The notes under the pieces were generated by a model that saw nothing but the letters and a program-made list of their open reading frames with translations, was not told the origin of the DNA and did no database searches. 64,000 nt of DNA from an uncultured Acidimicrobiales bacterium (GTDB lineage Bacteria; Actinomycetota; Acidimicrobiia; Acidimicrobiales; CATQHL01): the NCBI GenBank assembly GCA_958295925.1, contig CATQHL010000001.1, forward strand, positions 1,966,780-2,030,779, written 5' to 3'. A program made the position numbers and the translations under genes. This document shows positions 16,636 through 23,797 of the stretch, one piece after another (the stretch's first letter is position 1; every line of letters starts with the position of its first letter).

Positions 16636-17838
16636 GTGATACCTCTTGATCAGGCTCAGGAGGCGGTGCTGAGCCGCTGCAGGCGGCTAGGGGCGGTGAG
16701 GCTGCCCACAGGCGAGGCGCGGATGCTCGTGAGCGCCGAGCGGGTGGCAGCGGCGGAGCAGGTGCCGGCCTTCGACAACTCAGCGATGGACGGCTACGCC
16801 GTTCGAGCCGAGGACACCAGCCCCGCGCCCGCCCGTCTGCGAATATTGGGCACGTTGGCGGCGGGCGATTTTCCTCGAGAGGCGCTGAGTGCGGGCGGGG
16901 CTATGAGAATCATGACAGGCGCAGCGCTCCCCCCGGGCGCCGACGCCGTGGTGATGGTGGAGCGAACCCGGGAATCTCCCGACGGGGAGTGGGTGACATT
17001 GGATGTGAGCGTGCCGGCGGGCAACCACATTCGACGGGCTGGCGAAGATATGCAGCCTGGTCAGGTGGTCTTCGAGTCGGGCTGCCTCCTGCGCCCAGCC
17101 CACCTTGGAACCCTTGCCGGACTGGGGGTTGCCACGGTGTCCGCCACGAGACGCGCCCGCGTGGGGGTGATGTCCACCGGCGACGAGTTGGTGGCAGGGC
17201 CGGCAGCCCTGGCTCCCGGGCAGATCCGGGACTCCAACCGACTCTCCCTGCTCTCCCTGGTGGCTGAGAGTGGGGCCGAACCAGTGGATCTGGGGCTGGC
17301 TCGTGACGACGCCGAGGAGATCCGGGAGATGATCACGCGTGGATCGCAGACCTGTGACGCAGTAATCACCTCGGGCGGGGTGAGCATGGGCAGTTTCGAC
17401 CTCGTAAAGAGCGTGCTCGACGAGATGGGCGCAATGTCCTGGATGCAGGTTGCCATAAGGCCAGCCAAGCCGCTGGCTTTCGGCCTGGTGGACGACGTGC
17501 CTGTCTTCGGGCTGCCCGGCAACACTGTCTCGTGCATGGTCTCCTTCGAGCTCTTCGCCCGCCCGGCGCTGATGAAGATGATGGGCCGCCAGTCGCTTCA
17601 TCGCCAGCGGCTCGCGGCGCTGGCCTGCGAGCCGCTGCGGCGCTGGCCCGACGGCAAGACTCACTTCGCCCGCGTCGTCTGGCGCTACGTCGACGGGGTG
17701 TACGAGGTGCGCTCCGCAGGAGGGCAGGGTTCGCATCAGCTCTCCGCCATGGCCGCCGCCAACGGCCTGGCAGTGCTACCCGACGGCGACGGCGTGGACA
17801 CAGGGGAGCCGGTTGAACTGATCTGCCTGGGCGAGTGA
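16636..17838 (+). CDS. moeA: MoeA-family protein (molybdopterin molybdotransferase or gephyrin-like divisome protein Glp)
   Basis: A 400-residue MoeA/gephyrin family protein. FDNSAMDGYAVRAEDT (46-61), MTGAALPPGADAVVMVE near 94-110, STGDEL near 180, SGGVSMGSFD near 252, GLPGNTVSCMVSFELF near 293 and the C-terminal domain IV are all present, so it can be expected to insert molybdate into adenylated molybdopterin. In actinobacteria a MoeA relative called Glp works with the membrane protein GlpR/SepX in cell division. The order here, moeA-moaA-moaC then a SepX-like gene, recalls that locus, so either role is possible. GTG 16636 has no obvious ribosome binding site. Confidence 0.9.
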   Translation: MIPLDQAQEAVLSRCRRLGAVRLPTGEARMLVSAERVAAAEQVPAFDNSAMDGYAVRAEDTSPAPARLRILGTLAAGDFPREALSAGGAMRIMTGAALPPGADAVVMVERTRESPDGEWVTLDVSVPAGNHIRRAGEDMQPGQVVFESGCLLRPAHLGTLAGLGVATVSATRRARVGVMSTGDELVAGPAALAPGQIRDSNRLSLLSLVAESGAEPVDLGLARDDAEEIREMITRGSQTCDAVITSGGVSMGSFDLVKSVLDEMGAMSWMQVAIRPAKPLAFGLVDDVPVFGLPGNTVSCMVSFELFARPALMKMMGRQSLHRQRLAALACEPLRRWPDGKTHFARVVWRYVDGVYEVRSAGGQGSHQLSAMAAANGLAVLPDGDGVDTGEPVELICLGE

Positions 17839-17944
17839 GGGCGGGCGGCGATCTTGGCGGCCGAGACGCGGCTGGGCGATCTTGGCAGGCGAGGGCGGGC
17901 GCCGAGACCGGGGGCGGGCGACCTTTGCGGGTGGCACGCTGCGA

Positions 17945-17950
17945 TAGCCT
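17945..17950 (+). promoter_or_regulatory. -10 box for leaderless moaA
   Basis: TAGCCT ends 7 nt before ATG 17958. The preceding 100 bp consist of GGGCGGGCG and GCGATCTTGGC repeats with no other feature. Confidence 0.55.
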
Positions 17951-17957
17951 GTAGGGG

Positions 17958-18941
17958 ATGGTCGAAGAACTCGTAGACGGATTCGGGCGTGTCCATCGCG
18001 ACCTGCGTATTTCCGTCACCGACCGGTGCAACTTCCGCTGTGTCTACTGCATGCCGGCAGAAGGTCTGCGCTGGCTGCCCCGCTCTGAGATACTCAGCTT
18101 CGAGGAGATCCACCGCGTGGCCCGGCTGCTTGTGGACCGCTTCGGCGTCGAATCCATCCGTCTGACTGGCGGTGAGCCCACCGTGCGGGCGCACCTGGCC
18201 GAGCTTGTCTCCATGCTCGCCACTCTCGACGTCGACCTGGCCTTGACCACCAACGGCGCCACCCTCGGCCTGCTCGCCGACGACTTGGCGAGCGCCGGGC
18301 TGCGGCGGGTGAACATCTCCCTGGACTCCCTGCGCCCGGATCGCTTCAGGGAAATGACGCTGCGCGACGGCCTGCACAGGGTTCTCGACGGCATTGTCGC
18401 TGCCAAGGAGGCGGGGCTTTCCCCCGTGAAGGTGAACGTGGTGGTGATGCGGGGGGTCAACGAGGACGAGGTGCTGGACTTCGCAGCCTTCGGGCGTTCG
18501 GAGGGCGTGGAGGTTCGATTCATCGAGTTCATGCCGCTCGACGCTGAAGGTGGCTGGACTGGCGAGTCGGTCGTGAGCCAGGATGAAATAATTGAACGCA
18601 TCGAGTCGGCCTATCCGATTGAGCCGCTGGCTTCGGGATCGGCGCCCGCCAGCCGGTTCCGCTACCTCGACGGCGGGGGCGTAATAGGCGTGGTGGCCAG
18701 CGTGACCAGGTCGTTCTGCGGCAGCTGCGACCGGATACGCATGACTGCCGACGGAAAGTTCCGCAACTGCCTTTTTGCCCACGAGGAGCACGACCTGCGC
18801 GGCCCGCTTCGTAGCGGCGCGGACGACGAGGCCCTCGCCGAGATCATCCGCTCAGGGGTGCGGGAGAAGGGGCCAGGCCACAGCATCGGCAAGGTGAACT
18901 TCGTGCGCCCCGCCCGCTCGATGTCGCAGATAGGGGGCTGA
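17958..18941 (+). CDS. moaA: GTP 3',8-cyclase MoaA
   Basis: A 327-residue radical-SAM enzyme that, with MoaC, converts GTP to cyclic pyranopterin monophosphate, the first step of Moco synthesis. The SAM cluster motif CNFRCVYC lies at residues 23-30, LTGGEPTVR near 73 and NVVVMRGVNEDE near 163. The C-terminal second cluster motif CGSCDRIRMTADGKFRNC follows near 254-271. The chain ends in the double glycine (SQIGG) that MoaA needs for activity, so the enzyme is intact. ATG 17958 is preceded by TAGCCT at leaderless spacing. moaC follows 55 bp downstream. Confidence 0.97.
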   Translation: MVEELVDGFGRVHRDLRISVTDRCNFRCVYCMPAEGLRWLPRSEILSFEEIHRVARLLVDRFGVESIRLTGGEPTVRAHLAELVSMLATLDVDLALTTNGATLGLLADDLASAGLRRVNISLDSLRPDRFREMTLRDGLHRVLDGIVAAKEAGLSPVKVNVVVMRGVNEDEVLDFAAFGRSEGVEVRFIEFMPLDAEGGWTGESVVSQDEIIERIESAYPIEPLASGSAPASRFRYLDGGGVIGVVASVTRSFCGSCDRIRMTADGKFRNCLFAHEEHDLRGPLRSGADDEALAEIIRSGVREKGPGHSIGKVNFVRPARSMSQIGG

Positions 18942-18996
18942 GCCCCAATCGGGGTTCCGCCGTTGACCTCAGATCTCGGCATGGGCGTTCAGCGTC

Positions 18997-19488
18997 GTGT
19001 CAAGCAGCGAATTCACGCATAGCGAATTCACGCACCTGGACGGCTCCGGCCGGGCTCGCATGGTGGACGTCTCCGCCAAACAGCCCACGCTTCGTCGCGC
19101 CACTGCGCGGGCCAGGATTGCGATGAGCGAAGACACCGCCGCTGCTGTGGCGGAGGGCAGCACCCGCAAAGGAGACGTGCTCGCAGTGGCGCGGGTGGCG
19201 GGTATAAGCGCTGCCAAGCGCACCTCCGAGCTGATTCCACTTTGCCACCACGTGACCCTGAGTTCGGTATCGGTGAGCTTTCGGCTCGCAGCCGATCACG
19301 TGGTGGTTGAGGCGACGGCGGAGACGGTGGACCGGACCGGCGTGGAGATGGAGGCCCTAACCGCCTGCGCCGCGTCGGCGCTGACCATCTATGACATGTG
19401 CAAGTCGTTGGATCGTTCAATGGTTATCGGCGAACTCTGTCTATGGGAGAAGACCGGCGGGCGATCCGGGACGTACGAGCGCGGTTAG
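18997..19488 (+). CDS. moaC: Cyclic pyranopterin monophosphate synthase MoaC
   Basis: A 163-residue MoaC, which turns the MoaA product into cPMP. Conserved segments are RMVDVSAK (21-28), GISAAKRTSELIPLCHHV with the CHH motif near 76-80, VDRTGVEMEALTA near 113, and MCKSLDRSMVIGE near 136 with the catalytic Lys and Asp. The N-terminus contains a short duplication (SEFTHSEFTH) produced by a 14-bp direct repeat, AGCGAATTCACGCA, at the gene start. GTG 18997 is supported by the usual THxDxxGRARMVDVS start of the family. It likely follows moaA on one transcript. MoaD, MoaE and MogA are not in the window. Confidence 0.96.
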   Translation: MSSSEFTHSEFTHLDGSGRARMVDVSAKQPTLRRATARARIAMSEDTAAAVAEGSTRKGDVLAVARVAGISAAKRTSELIPLCHHVTLSSVSVSFRLAADHVVVEATAETVDRTGVEMEALTACAASALTIYDMCKSLDRSMVIGELCLWEKTGGRSGTYERG

Positions 19489-19638
19489 ACCGGCGCGCAA
19501 TCGTCAACTATGTGCGCTTGTTGTGGATAATTCAGCTTCCAAGTTGAGCTGATTGTTGATTGTCCAGGAATTCCACCATCCGGCAGGCTGTGGATGCTGT
19601 AATGGATCGCAAGGAACAAACCTGCCAAGTGAGGTGCC

Positions 19639-20208
19639 TTGCCAGCTCTTACCTTCATTGTCATCATTGCCTTATGGCTTGCGGCTCTTGCGCCGAGCCT
19701 GCATAGAAGGGTGTCGCGGCGACGGAGCGCTCTGGGTGGGGCGAATGTTGGGGCGTTGATGTCAGCCAAGGTAATCCCAATGCCAGGGTTGGGCAGCCGT
19801 TTTTACGGTGACGACGGCCTGCTGGTTGGCATGGACACATCGCTGGCACTGCAGCGGGAATGGTCGCGCCGTCGAAGGCGAAAAGTGGTCGTCTCCCTCA
19901 GCGTGCTTGTGGCAGCCTCCCTGCCGGTCGCCATTTTTATCCCGATTTTCTGGGCTCTTCTGATGCACGTCATCGCTGATGTAATGCTGGCGACATACGT
20001 GGTATTGCTGGTTAGGCGGAAGCGCCGAACCAGCCGGCAGGTAAGCGTGACCGCCGTTCGGGTTCCTTCACGGATTGTTCAGCCGGAACGGACTCGGCTG
20101 GCGGTGGCTGCGGGAGGAAGCAGTCACCCCGAACAACTACGAACCTGGGAGCATCAACGAGCGAGGGAGCGGGTTCGCCTGGCAGCCTGGGCAGGCGAAA
20201 GGGTGTAG
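19639..20208 (+). CDS. Membrane protein resembling SepX/GlpR divisome factor
   Basis: A 189-residue protein with an N-terminal transmembrane helix (residues 3-20, LTFIVIIALWLAALAPSL) followed by an Arg-rich stretch. Two adjacent helices at about 82-127 follow, then an Arg-rich tail. This layout, and the start of a helix ending in APSLHRR, resemble SepX/GlpR, an actinobacterial FtsZ-ring membrane protein encoded near a MoeA-like gene and moaC. The similarity is from memory of topology and motif, not an alignment. TTG 19639 is preceded by GAGG. It is downstream of moaC with a 150-bp gap and followed by tRNA-Ala. Confidence 0.7.
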   Translation: MPALTFIVIIALWLAALAPSLHRRVSRRRSALGGANVGALMSAKVIPMPGLGSRFYGDDGLLVGMDTSLALQREWSRRRRRKVVVSLSVLVAASLPVAIFIPIFWALLMHVIADVMLATYVVLLVRRKRRTSRQVSVTAVRVPSRIVQPERTRLAVAAGGSSHPEQLRTWEHQRARERVRLAAWAGERV

Positions 20209-20263
20209 CCCGGAAATCCTTCCGATTACCACAACCCGAATAACCTCCCCCCGGGAATTGCGG

Positions 20264-20269
20264 TACGAT
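20264..20269 (+). promoter_or_regulatory. Possible -10 box for tRNA-Ala
   Basis: TACGAT lies 10 bases before the mature tRNA 5' end. No good -35 box is evident. Confidence 0.3.
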
Positions 20270-20279
20270 GCTGCTGCGC

Positions 20280-20353
20280 GGGGGTGTAGCTCAGTCGGCT
20301 AGAGCGCTTCGTTCGCAACGAAGAGGTCGGCGGTTCGAGTCCGCTCACCTCCA
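20280..20353 (+). tRNA. tRNA-Ala (anticodon CGC)
   Basis: A 74-nt cloverleaf. The acceptor stem GGGGGTG pairs with CACCTCC, with one G-U. The D stem is GCTC, and the anticodon stem CTTCG/CGAAG encloses TTCGCAA, giving anticodon CGC for GCG codons. The T arm is GGCGG-TTCGAGT-CCGCT and the discriminator base is A. The 3' CCA is not encoded (CAG follows the A). Confidence 0.95.
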
Positions 20354-20395
20354 CAGCCATTCCGCAGCGTCGCCTTCGATTGTGCGGGATTCCCT

Positions 20396-21361
20396 TCAGC
20401 CGCCAGCCTGGTAATGCCGGTGGCTGGTGCTGATCTTTCGCACCGTGCCCGACTTTGAGCGCATCACCAGCGACTGCGTGGTGGCGCCCCAGGTGTGGAA
20501 CCGGACGCCGTCAAGCAGGTCGCCGTTCGTGACGCCAGTGGCAGCAAAAAAGCAGTTGTCTCCAGCCACGAGGTCTTCGTTTCCGAGCACGGCGTCCAAG
20601 TCGTAGCCTGCAGCCTCAGCAGCCTCCTGCTCTTTCTTGTTGCGAGGCCAGAGTTTTCCCTGGATCTCGCCGCCCAGGCACTTCAGGGCAGCCGCCGCTA
20701 TCACCCCCTCAGGCGTGCCGCCTATGCCGAAGAGGATGTCCGAGCCCGACTCCGGCCAGGCAGTCGATATCGCCCCGGCCACGTCGCCGTCGGGGATGAG
20801 CTGCACACTTGCCCCGGCCGATCTGATTTCCCCGATGAGGTCGTTGTGCCGGTCTCGCAGCAGAACCACCGCTGTCAGCTCCGACACCTTCCTGCCTTTG
20901 GCCTTGGCAACCTGGTGCAGGTTCTCGGTGGGGGAGGCTTCGATGTCAATCGCACCGACGCAGTCGGGCCCTACGGCTATCTTGCTCATGTATACGCAGC
21001 CGCCGGGGTCGAACATCGTCCCTCGGGCTGATGCAGCGATCACCGAAAGGGCGTTTCCGCGTCCCAGCGACGCCAGCGTTGTTCCGTCTACGGGATCTAC
21101 GGCCACGTCGCATAGCGGGAAGGAGCCGTCGCCCACCCGTTCACCGTTGAAAAGCATCGGCGCCTGGTCTTTCTCACCCTCCCCGATCACCACCGTCCCG
21201 TCCATTCTTGTTGTTTCAAGGGTGGAGCGCATGGCGTCAACGGCGGCCTTGTCCACGTTGACCTTGTCGCCCCTGCCCGTCCAGGGGGCCGCTCCGATGG
21301 CGGCAGCCTCGGTGACGCGCACCAACTCCAGCGTCAAACTGCGATCTGGTTGCTCCTTCAC
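20396..21361 (-). CDS. glpX: Class II fructose-1,6-bisphosphatase
   Basis: A 321-residue GlpX-type phosphatase, the usual gluconeogenic FBPase of actinobacteria. Motifs are VRVTEAAAIGAAPWTGRGDK near residues 14-33, GTVVIGEGEKDQAPML near 55-70 with metal-binding acids, DVAVDPVDGTT near 84-94, and GGTPEGVIAAAALKCLGGE near 215-233. I chose GTG 21361 rather than the upstream TTG 21382, because TAGTGT (21369-21374 on the minus strand) lies seven bases before it and family members start with a short leader before the LVRVTEAAA helix. It stands alone, divergent from the zinc-ribbon protein gene. Confidence 0.95.
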   Translation of the reverse strand: MKEQPDRSLTLELVRVTEAAAIGAAPWTGRGDKVNVDKAAVDAMRSTLETTRMDGTVVIGEGEKDQAPMLFNGERVGDGSFPLCDVAVDPVDGTTLASLGRGNALSVIAASARGTMFDPGGCVYMSKIAVGPDCVGAIDIEASPTENLHQVAKAKGRKVSELTAVVLLRDRHNDLIGEIRSAGASVQLIPDGDVAGAISTAWPESGSDILFGIGGTPEGVIAAAALKCLGGEIQGKLWPRNKKEQEAAEAAGYDLDAVLGNEDLVAGDNCFFAATGVTNGDLLDGVRFHTWGATTQSLVMRSKSGTVRKISTSHRHYQAGG

Positions 21362-21368
21362 GCCGTCA

Positions 21369-21374
21369 ACACTA
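21369..21374 (-). promoter_or_regulatory. -10 box for leaderless glpX
   Basis: TAGTGT on the minus strand ends 7 nt before GTG 21361. Confidence 0.5.
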
Positions 21375-21488
21375 ACCAGCAAGGGCGGGGTGGTTCTGTC
21401 TCAAAGGGCGGCGTTTGGAATAATCTGCCTAGCTAGCCGGATGAATTGAATCGGCGTCCCGCCAACTAGTCGAAAAGAGAAGCAAAGA

Positions 21489-22322
21489 ATGGTATTCGGC
21501 AAATCCCATCAGAGTTCCACCGCAGATGAGGTCTGGTGTTTTCAGTGCGGAGCCGGATACGCGGCGGCCGTGGCGGAGTGCCCCGAGTGCGGTGTTGCCA
21601 CTGTCAATAAGCCACCCGCCGATCCTTCGCAGGTTGGAGACCCTGAGTTTGGGCAGATTGAATACGACTTCCACTCCTACTCTGCCGAGTTTCGCTCAAC
21701 CCTCGAGGGATTCCTGCTGCGCGCCGAGATTCATCACGCCTGGCACGGGGCAACCCTCATCGTGGGCGAGCGGGACGAAGGGAGAGTTGACGAGCTCGTT
21801 GCCGACGTGGAAGGCTCGCTGCGACCTGCTCTGGCCGAAGGCACCGAGTCGGTGGCCTACGAAATCAGCGGCTGGAACGACGAGCAGATAGGCAGGCTCA
21901 CCGATGCCCTGGAAAGCGCCAAGATCTCGTACGGGTTCGACGCCGACGGCGACCTGGAGGTAGCTGCCGGCGACGAGGATCGGGTGGAAGCCCTGCTTGA
22001 CGAGATGGAGGAGACGGGCGACTCCCTTGAGTTCGGCCCGGGGCTCGACGGGGTTGACCCCCACGACGTGCTATCAAGGCTGTTCGCGGCCTCCGACCGC
22101 CTAGCTCGCAACCCGCGCGACAGGAGAGGGCTCAAAGACCTGGGACGGTACGGGGAGGATATTTTCATGCTGGCGCTTCCTTTCGGGTTCGAGGCGAGCG
22201 CGTGGCGCCTCCTGCTCGATCAGGCGGGCAACCTCGCCGGGGCCGTGGCGGGCGAGGCCACCGGGGATGAGATATCCCGCATCGCAGATGAAATGCGGAA
22301 AGCGTTTCGGCAATACGTCTGA
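21489..22322 (+). CDS. Zinc-ribbon protein with two DUF2007-like domains
   Basis: A 277-residue protein. A zinc ribbon comes first (CFQCGAG..CPECGVA, residues 17-36), followed by two ferredoxin-like alpha/beta units of about 65 residues. Each has the pattern strand-helix-strand with ATLIVGERDEGRVDELV and DLEVAAGDEDRVEALL as matching halves, the DUF2007 style of signal-transducing or metal-binding domain. The last 90 residues are helical and charged. I do not know a function. A purine-rich AAAAGAGAAG precedes ATG 21489. It reads in the same direction as the next two genes, with gaps of 132 and 20 bp. Confidence 0.8.
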   Translation: MVFGKSHQSSTADEVWCFQCGAGYAAAVAECPECGVATVNKPPADPSQVGDPEFGQIEYDFHSYSAEFRSTLEGFLLRAEIHHAWHGATLIVGERDEGRVDELVADVEGSLRPALAEGTESVAYEISGWNDEQIGRLTDALESAKISYGFDADGDLEVAAGDEDRVEALLDEMEETGDSLEFGPGLDGVDPHDVLSRLFAASDRLARNPRDRRGLKDLGRYGEDIFMLALPFGFEASAWRLLLDQAGNLAGAVAGEATGDEISRIADEMRKAFRQYV

Positions 22323-22441
22323 AGGGGTTGCGAGCAGGCGAGAGGATACCCCTCATCGGTTTTGCGGGCGTGATTTTTAGGTGTTTGGCGGTTGTGAGCC
22401 GATGGCGGGCGTCGTCTGATAATCGTTGGCCACCTCGCCGA

Positions 22442-22447
22442 TAGGTA
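22442..22447 (+). promoter_or_regulatory. Imperfect -10 box before TTG 22455
   Basis: TAGGTA ends 7 nt before TTG 22455, the same spacing as other leaderless genes here, but the last base is A rather than T. Confidence 0.35.
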
Positions 22448-22454
22448 GGGGAAC

Positions 22455-23171
22455 TTGGACGGAACCGACCTGGCAAAGCTGGAGGTCTACCACTCCCGGC
22501 CGGTGGCCCCCACGCGGCGAGTGGCTCTGGGCAGCTGCCGGTTGCCGATGGAAGCCCCAAATCAGGCCGGGGCGCTGCTGCTAGGAGCGGTGGTGGGGAC
22601 GTACGTCCAGCGATGCGCCTCGGAACTGCGGGTGGACCTTGAGATTCTCATCGGCGAGGTCGGACGTGCTCAGCGCATCCGCCAACCTCGCCTGCGCCAC
22701 AGGTTTCAGGAGGATCTCATCGGTCTCACCCGCAGCACGCACTGGCTCCGGCTTACCGACGGGGGCCCGAGGCTGGATTCGGTGGATCGGGGAGGCACCC
22801 CCGAGCAGCACATATTGGGGGCCGTCTATGCCGCCGGTGCGCGCCCTTCTGCTATCAGGGCGGTCAGTTGCGCCCTTGCCTTTACCGGCGGAGGCGGCGA
22901 GGAGATGCTGGACTTTATCCGCCGGTCGCTTCGAGGCGGCCTGGGCAGCCCGGGCGGCGATGGCTGCGAGATGAAGTCCGCTGCCAACCTCTGGGCGCTG
23001 GAGGTCTTGGGCTTCCACCCCCAATTGGGCATCGCCCCCCGGCACGTGGACGTTCAACGCAGTTTCCGTCGGCTCGTGGCGTCGGCGCACCCCGACAGCG
23101 GCGGGGAAGGCAGTGAAGCCGCCGCCCGCATCAGCGACCTCATGGAAGCCCGCCGCATTCTGCTCCGATAG
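22455..23171 (+). CDS. J-domain-like hypothetical protein
   Basis: A 238-residue protein. The C-terminal 45 residues look like a DnaJ-type J domain, with QRSFRRLVASAHPDSGGEGS containing HPD between two helices, and DLMEARRILLR as the last helix. The J domain stimulates DnaK ATPase. The N-terminal 190 residues contain an Ala/Gly-rich stretch and a conserved-looking CRLPMEAPNQAGALLLGA, which I do not recognise. No Cys-rich DnaJ region is present, so this is a type III J protein if the call holds. TTG 22455 follows an imperfect -10 box. The next gene starts 20 bp after its stop. Confidence 0.72.
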   Translation: MDGTDLAKLEVYHSRPVAPTRRVALGSCRLPMEAPNQAGALLLGAVVGTYVQRCASELRVDLEILIGEVGRAQRIRQPRLRHRFQEDLIGLTRSTHWLRLTDGGPRLDSVDRGGTPEQHILGAVYAAGARPSAIRAVSCALAFTGGGGEEMLDFIRRSLRGGLGSPGGDGCEMKSAANLWALEVLGFHPQLGIAPRHVDVQRSFRRLVASAHPDSGGEGSEAAARISDLMEARRILLR

Positions 23172-23191
23172 GGCTTCGCTAGCTGGGGGTA

Positions 23192-23797
23192 ATGAACGCC
23201 GGGGGGTTGTTGCTGTTCCCTGGGGCCGGCGGAGACGCCTCCCATCACGTTTTTGCGGCTCTGCGGGAGGGACTGGCCCCGCTGCCCACGAGAAGCGTGG
23301 ACTATCCGCATCGACAGGCGGGACGAAGGGGCCCGCCTGGGCGTGCGGAGAGGCTGGTCCCGTTCGTGATCGAACAGGCCGAGGTTATGAGCGTCGAGAT
23401 GGGCATCGCCCCTGAACGGCTCGTGCTGGGCGGGCGCTCCTTTGGCGGGAGGCTCTGTTCAATCGCCGTGGCGCAGGGGCTGGAGGCGGGTGGCCTGCTG
23501 CTGCTGAGCTACCCGCTGCATCGGCCCGGGCGACCGGGGAATCTGCGCGTCGATCACTTCCCCCTCCTCGAGGTGCCGTGCCTGTTCGTGTCGGGAGACA
23601 GAGACCCGTTCGGCAGTCCCCAGGAGTTTGCCTCGGAAACCTCCGTCATCTCAGGCGAGGTGAGCGCAGCCTGGCTGCCGGGCGCCGGTCACGACCCAAG
23701 GGAGGACAAGGACCCTCAGATTGTGGCCGCCGTGCGTGGTTGGCTCATGCCTGCTGCGGGGCAGGGGGGAGGTCGCCCGGGCTGTCTTCGGGGTTGA
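23192..23797 (+). CDS. Alpha/beta-hydrolase family protein (KANL3/Tex30-like)
   Basis: A 201-residue hydrolase. LLFPGAGGDASHH at the start forms the oxyanion region, GGRSFGGRL near residues 83-91 contains the nucleophile Ser, GDRDPFG near 131-137 the acid, and GAGHDPRED near 160-168 the catalytic His. This is the pattern of small dienelactone-hydrolase-like or KANL3/Tex30-like hydrolases. The substrate is unknown. ATG 23192 is preceded by a GGGGG ribosome binding site. The 3' end overlaps the convergent MFS gene by 53 bp, all of it in the low-complexity Gly-rich tail after residue 183. Confidence 0.85.
   Translation: MNAGGLLLFPGAGGDASHHVFAALREGLAPLPTRSVDYPHRQAGRRGPPGRAERLVPFVIEQAEVMSVEMGIAPERLVLGGRSFGGRLCSIAVAQGLEAGGLLLLSYPLHRPGRPGNLRVDHFPLLEVPCLFVSGDRDPFGSPQEFASETSVISGEVSAAWLPGAGHDPREDKDPQIVAAVRGWLMPAAGQGGGRPGCLRG

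Noticed and set aside
20209-20279. Riboswitch or terminator before tRNA-Ala
   Set aside because: Only a weak TACGAT box is seen; no conserved RNA motif or stable hairpin is apparent.
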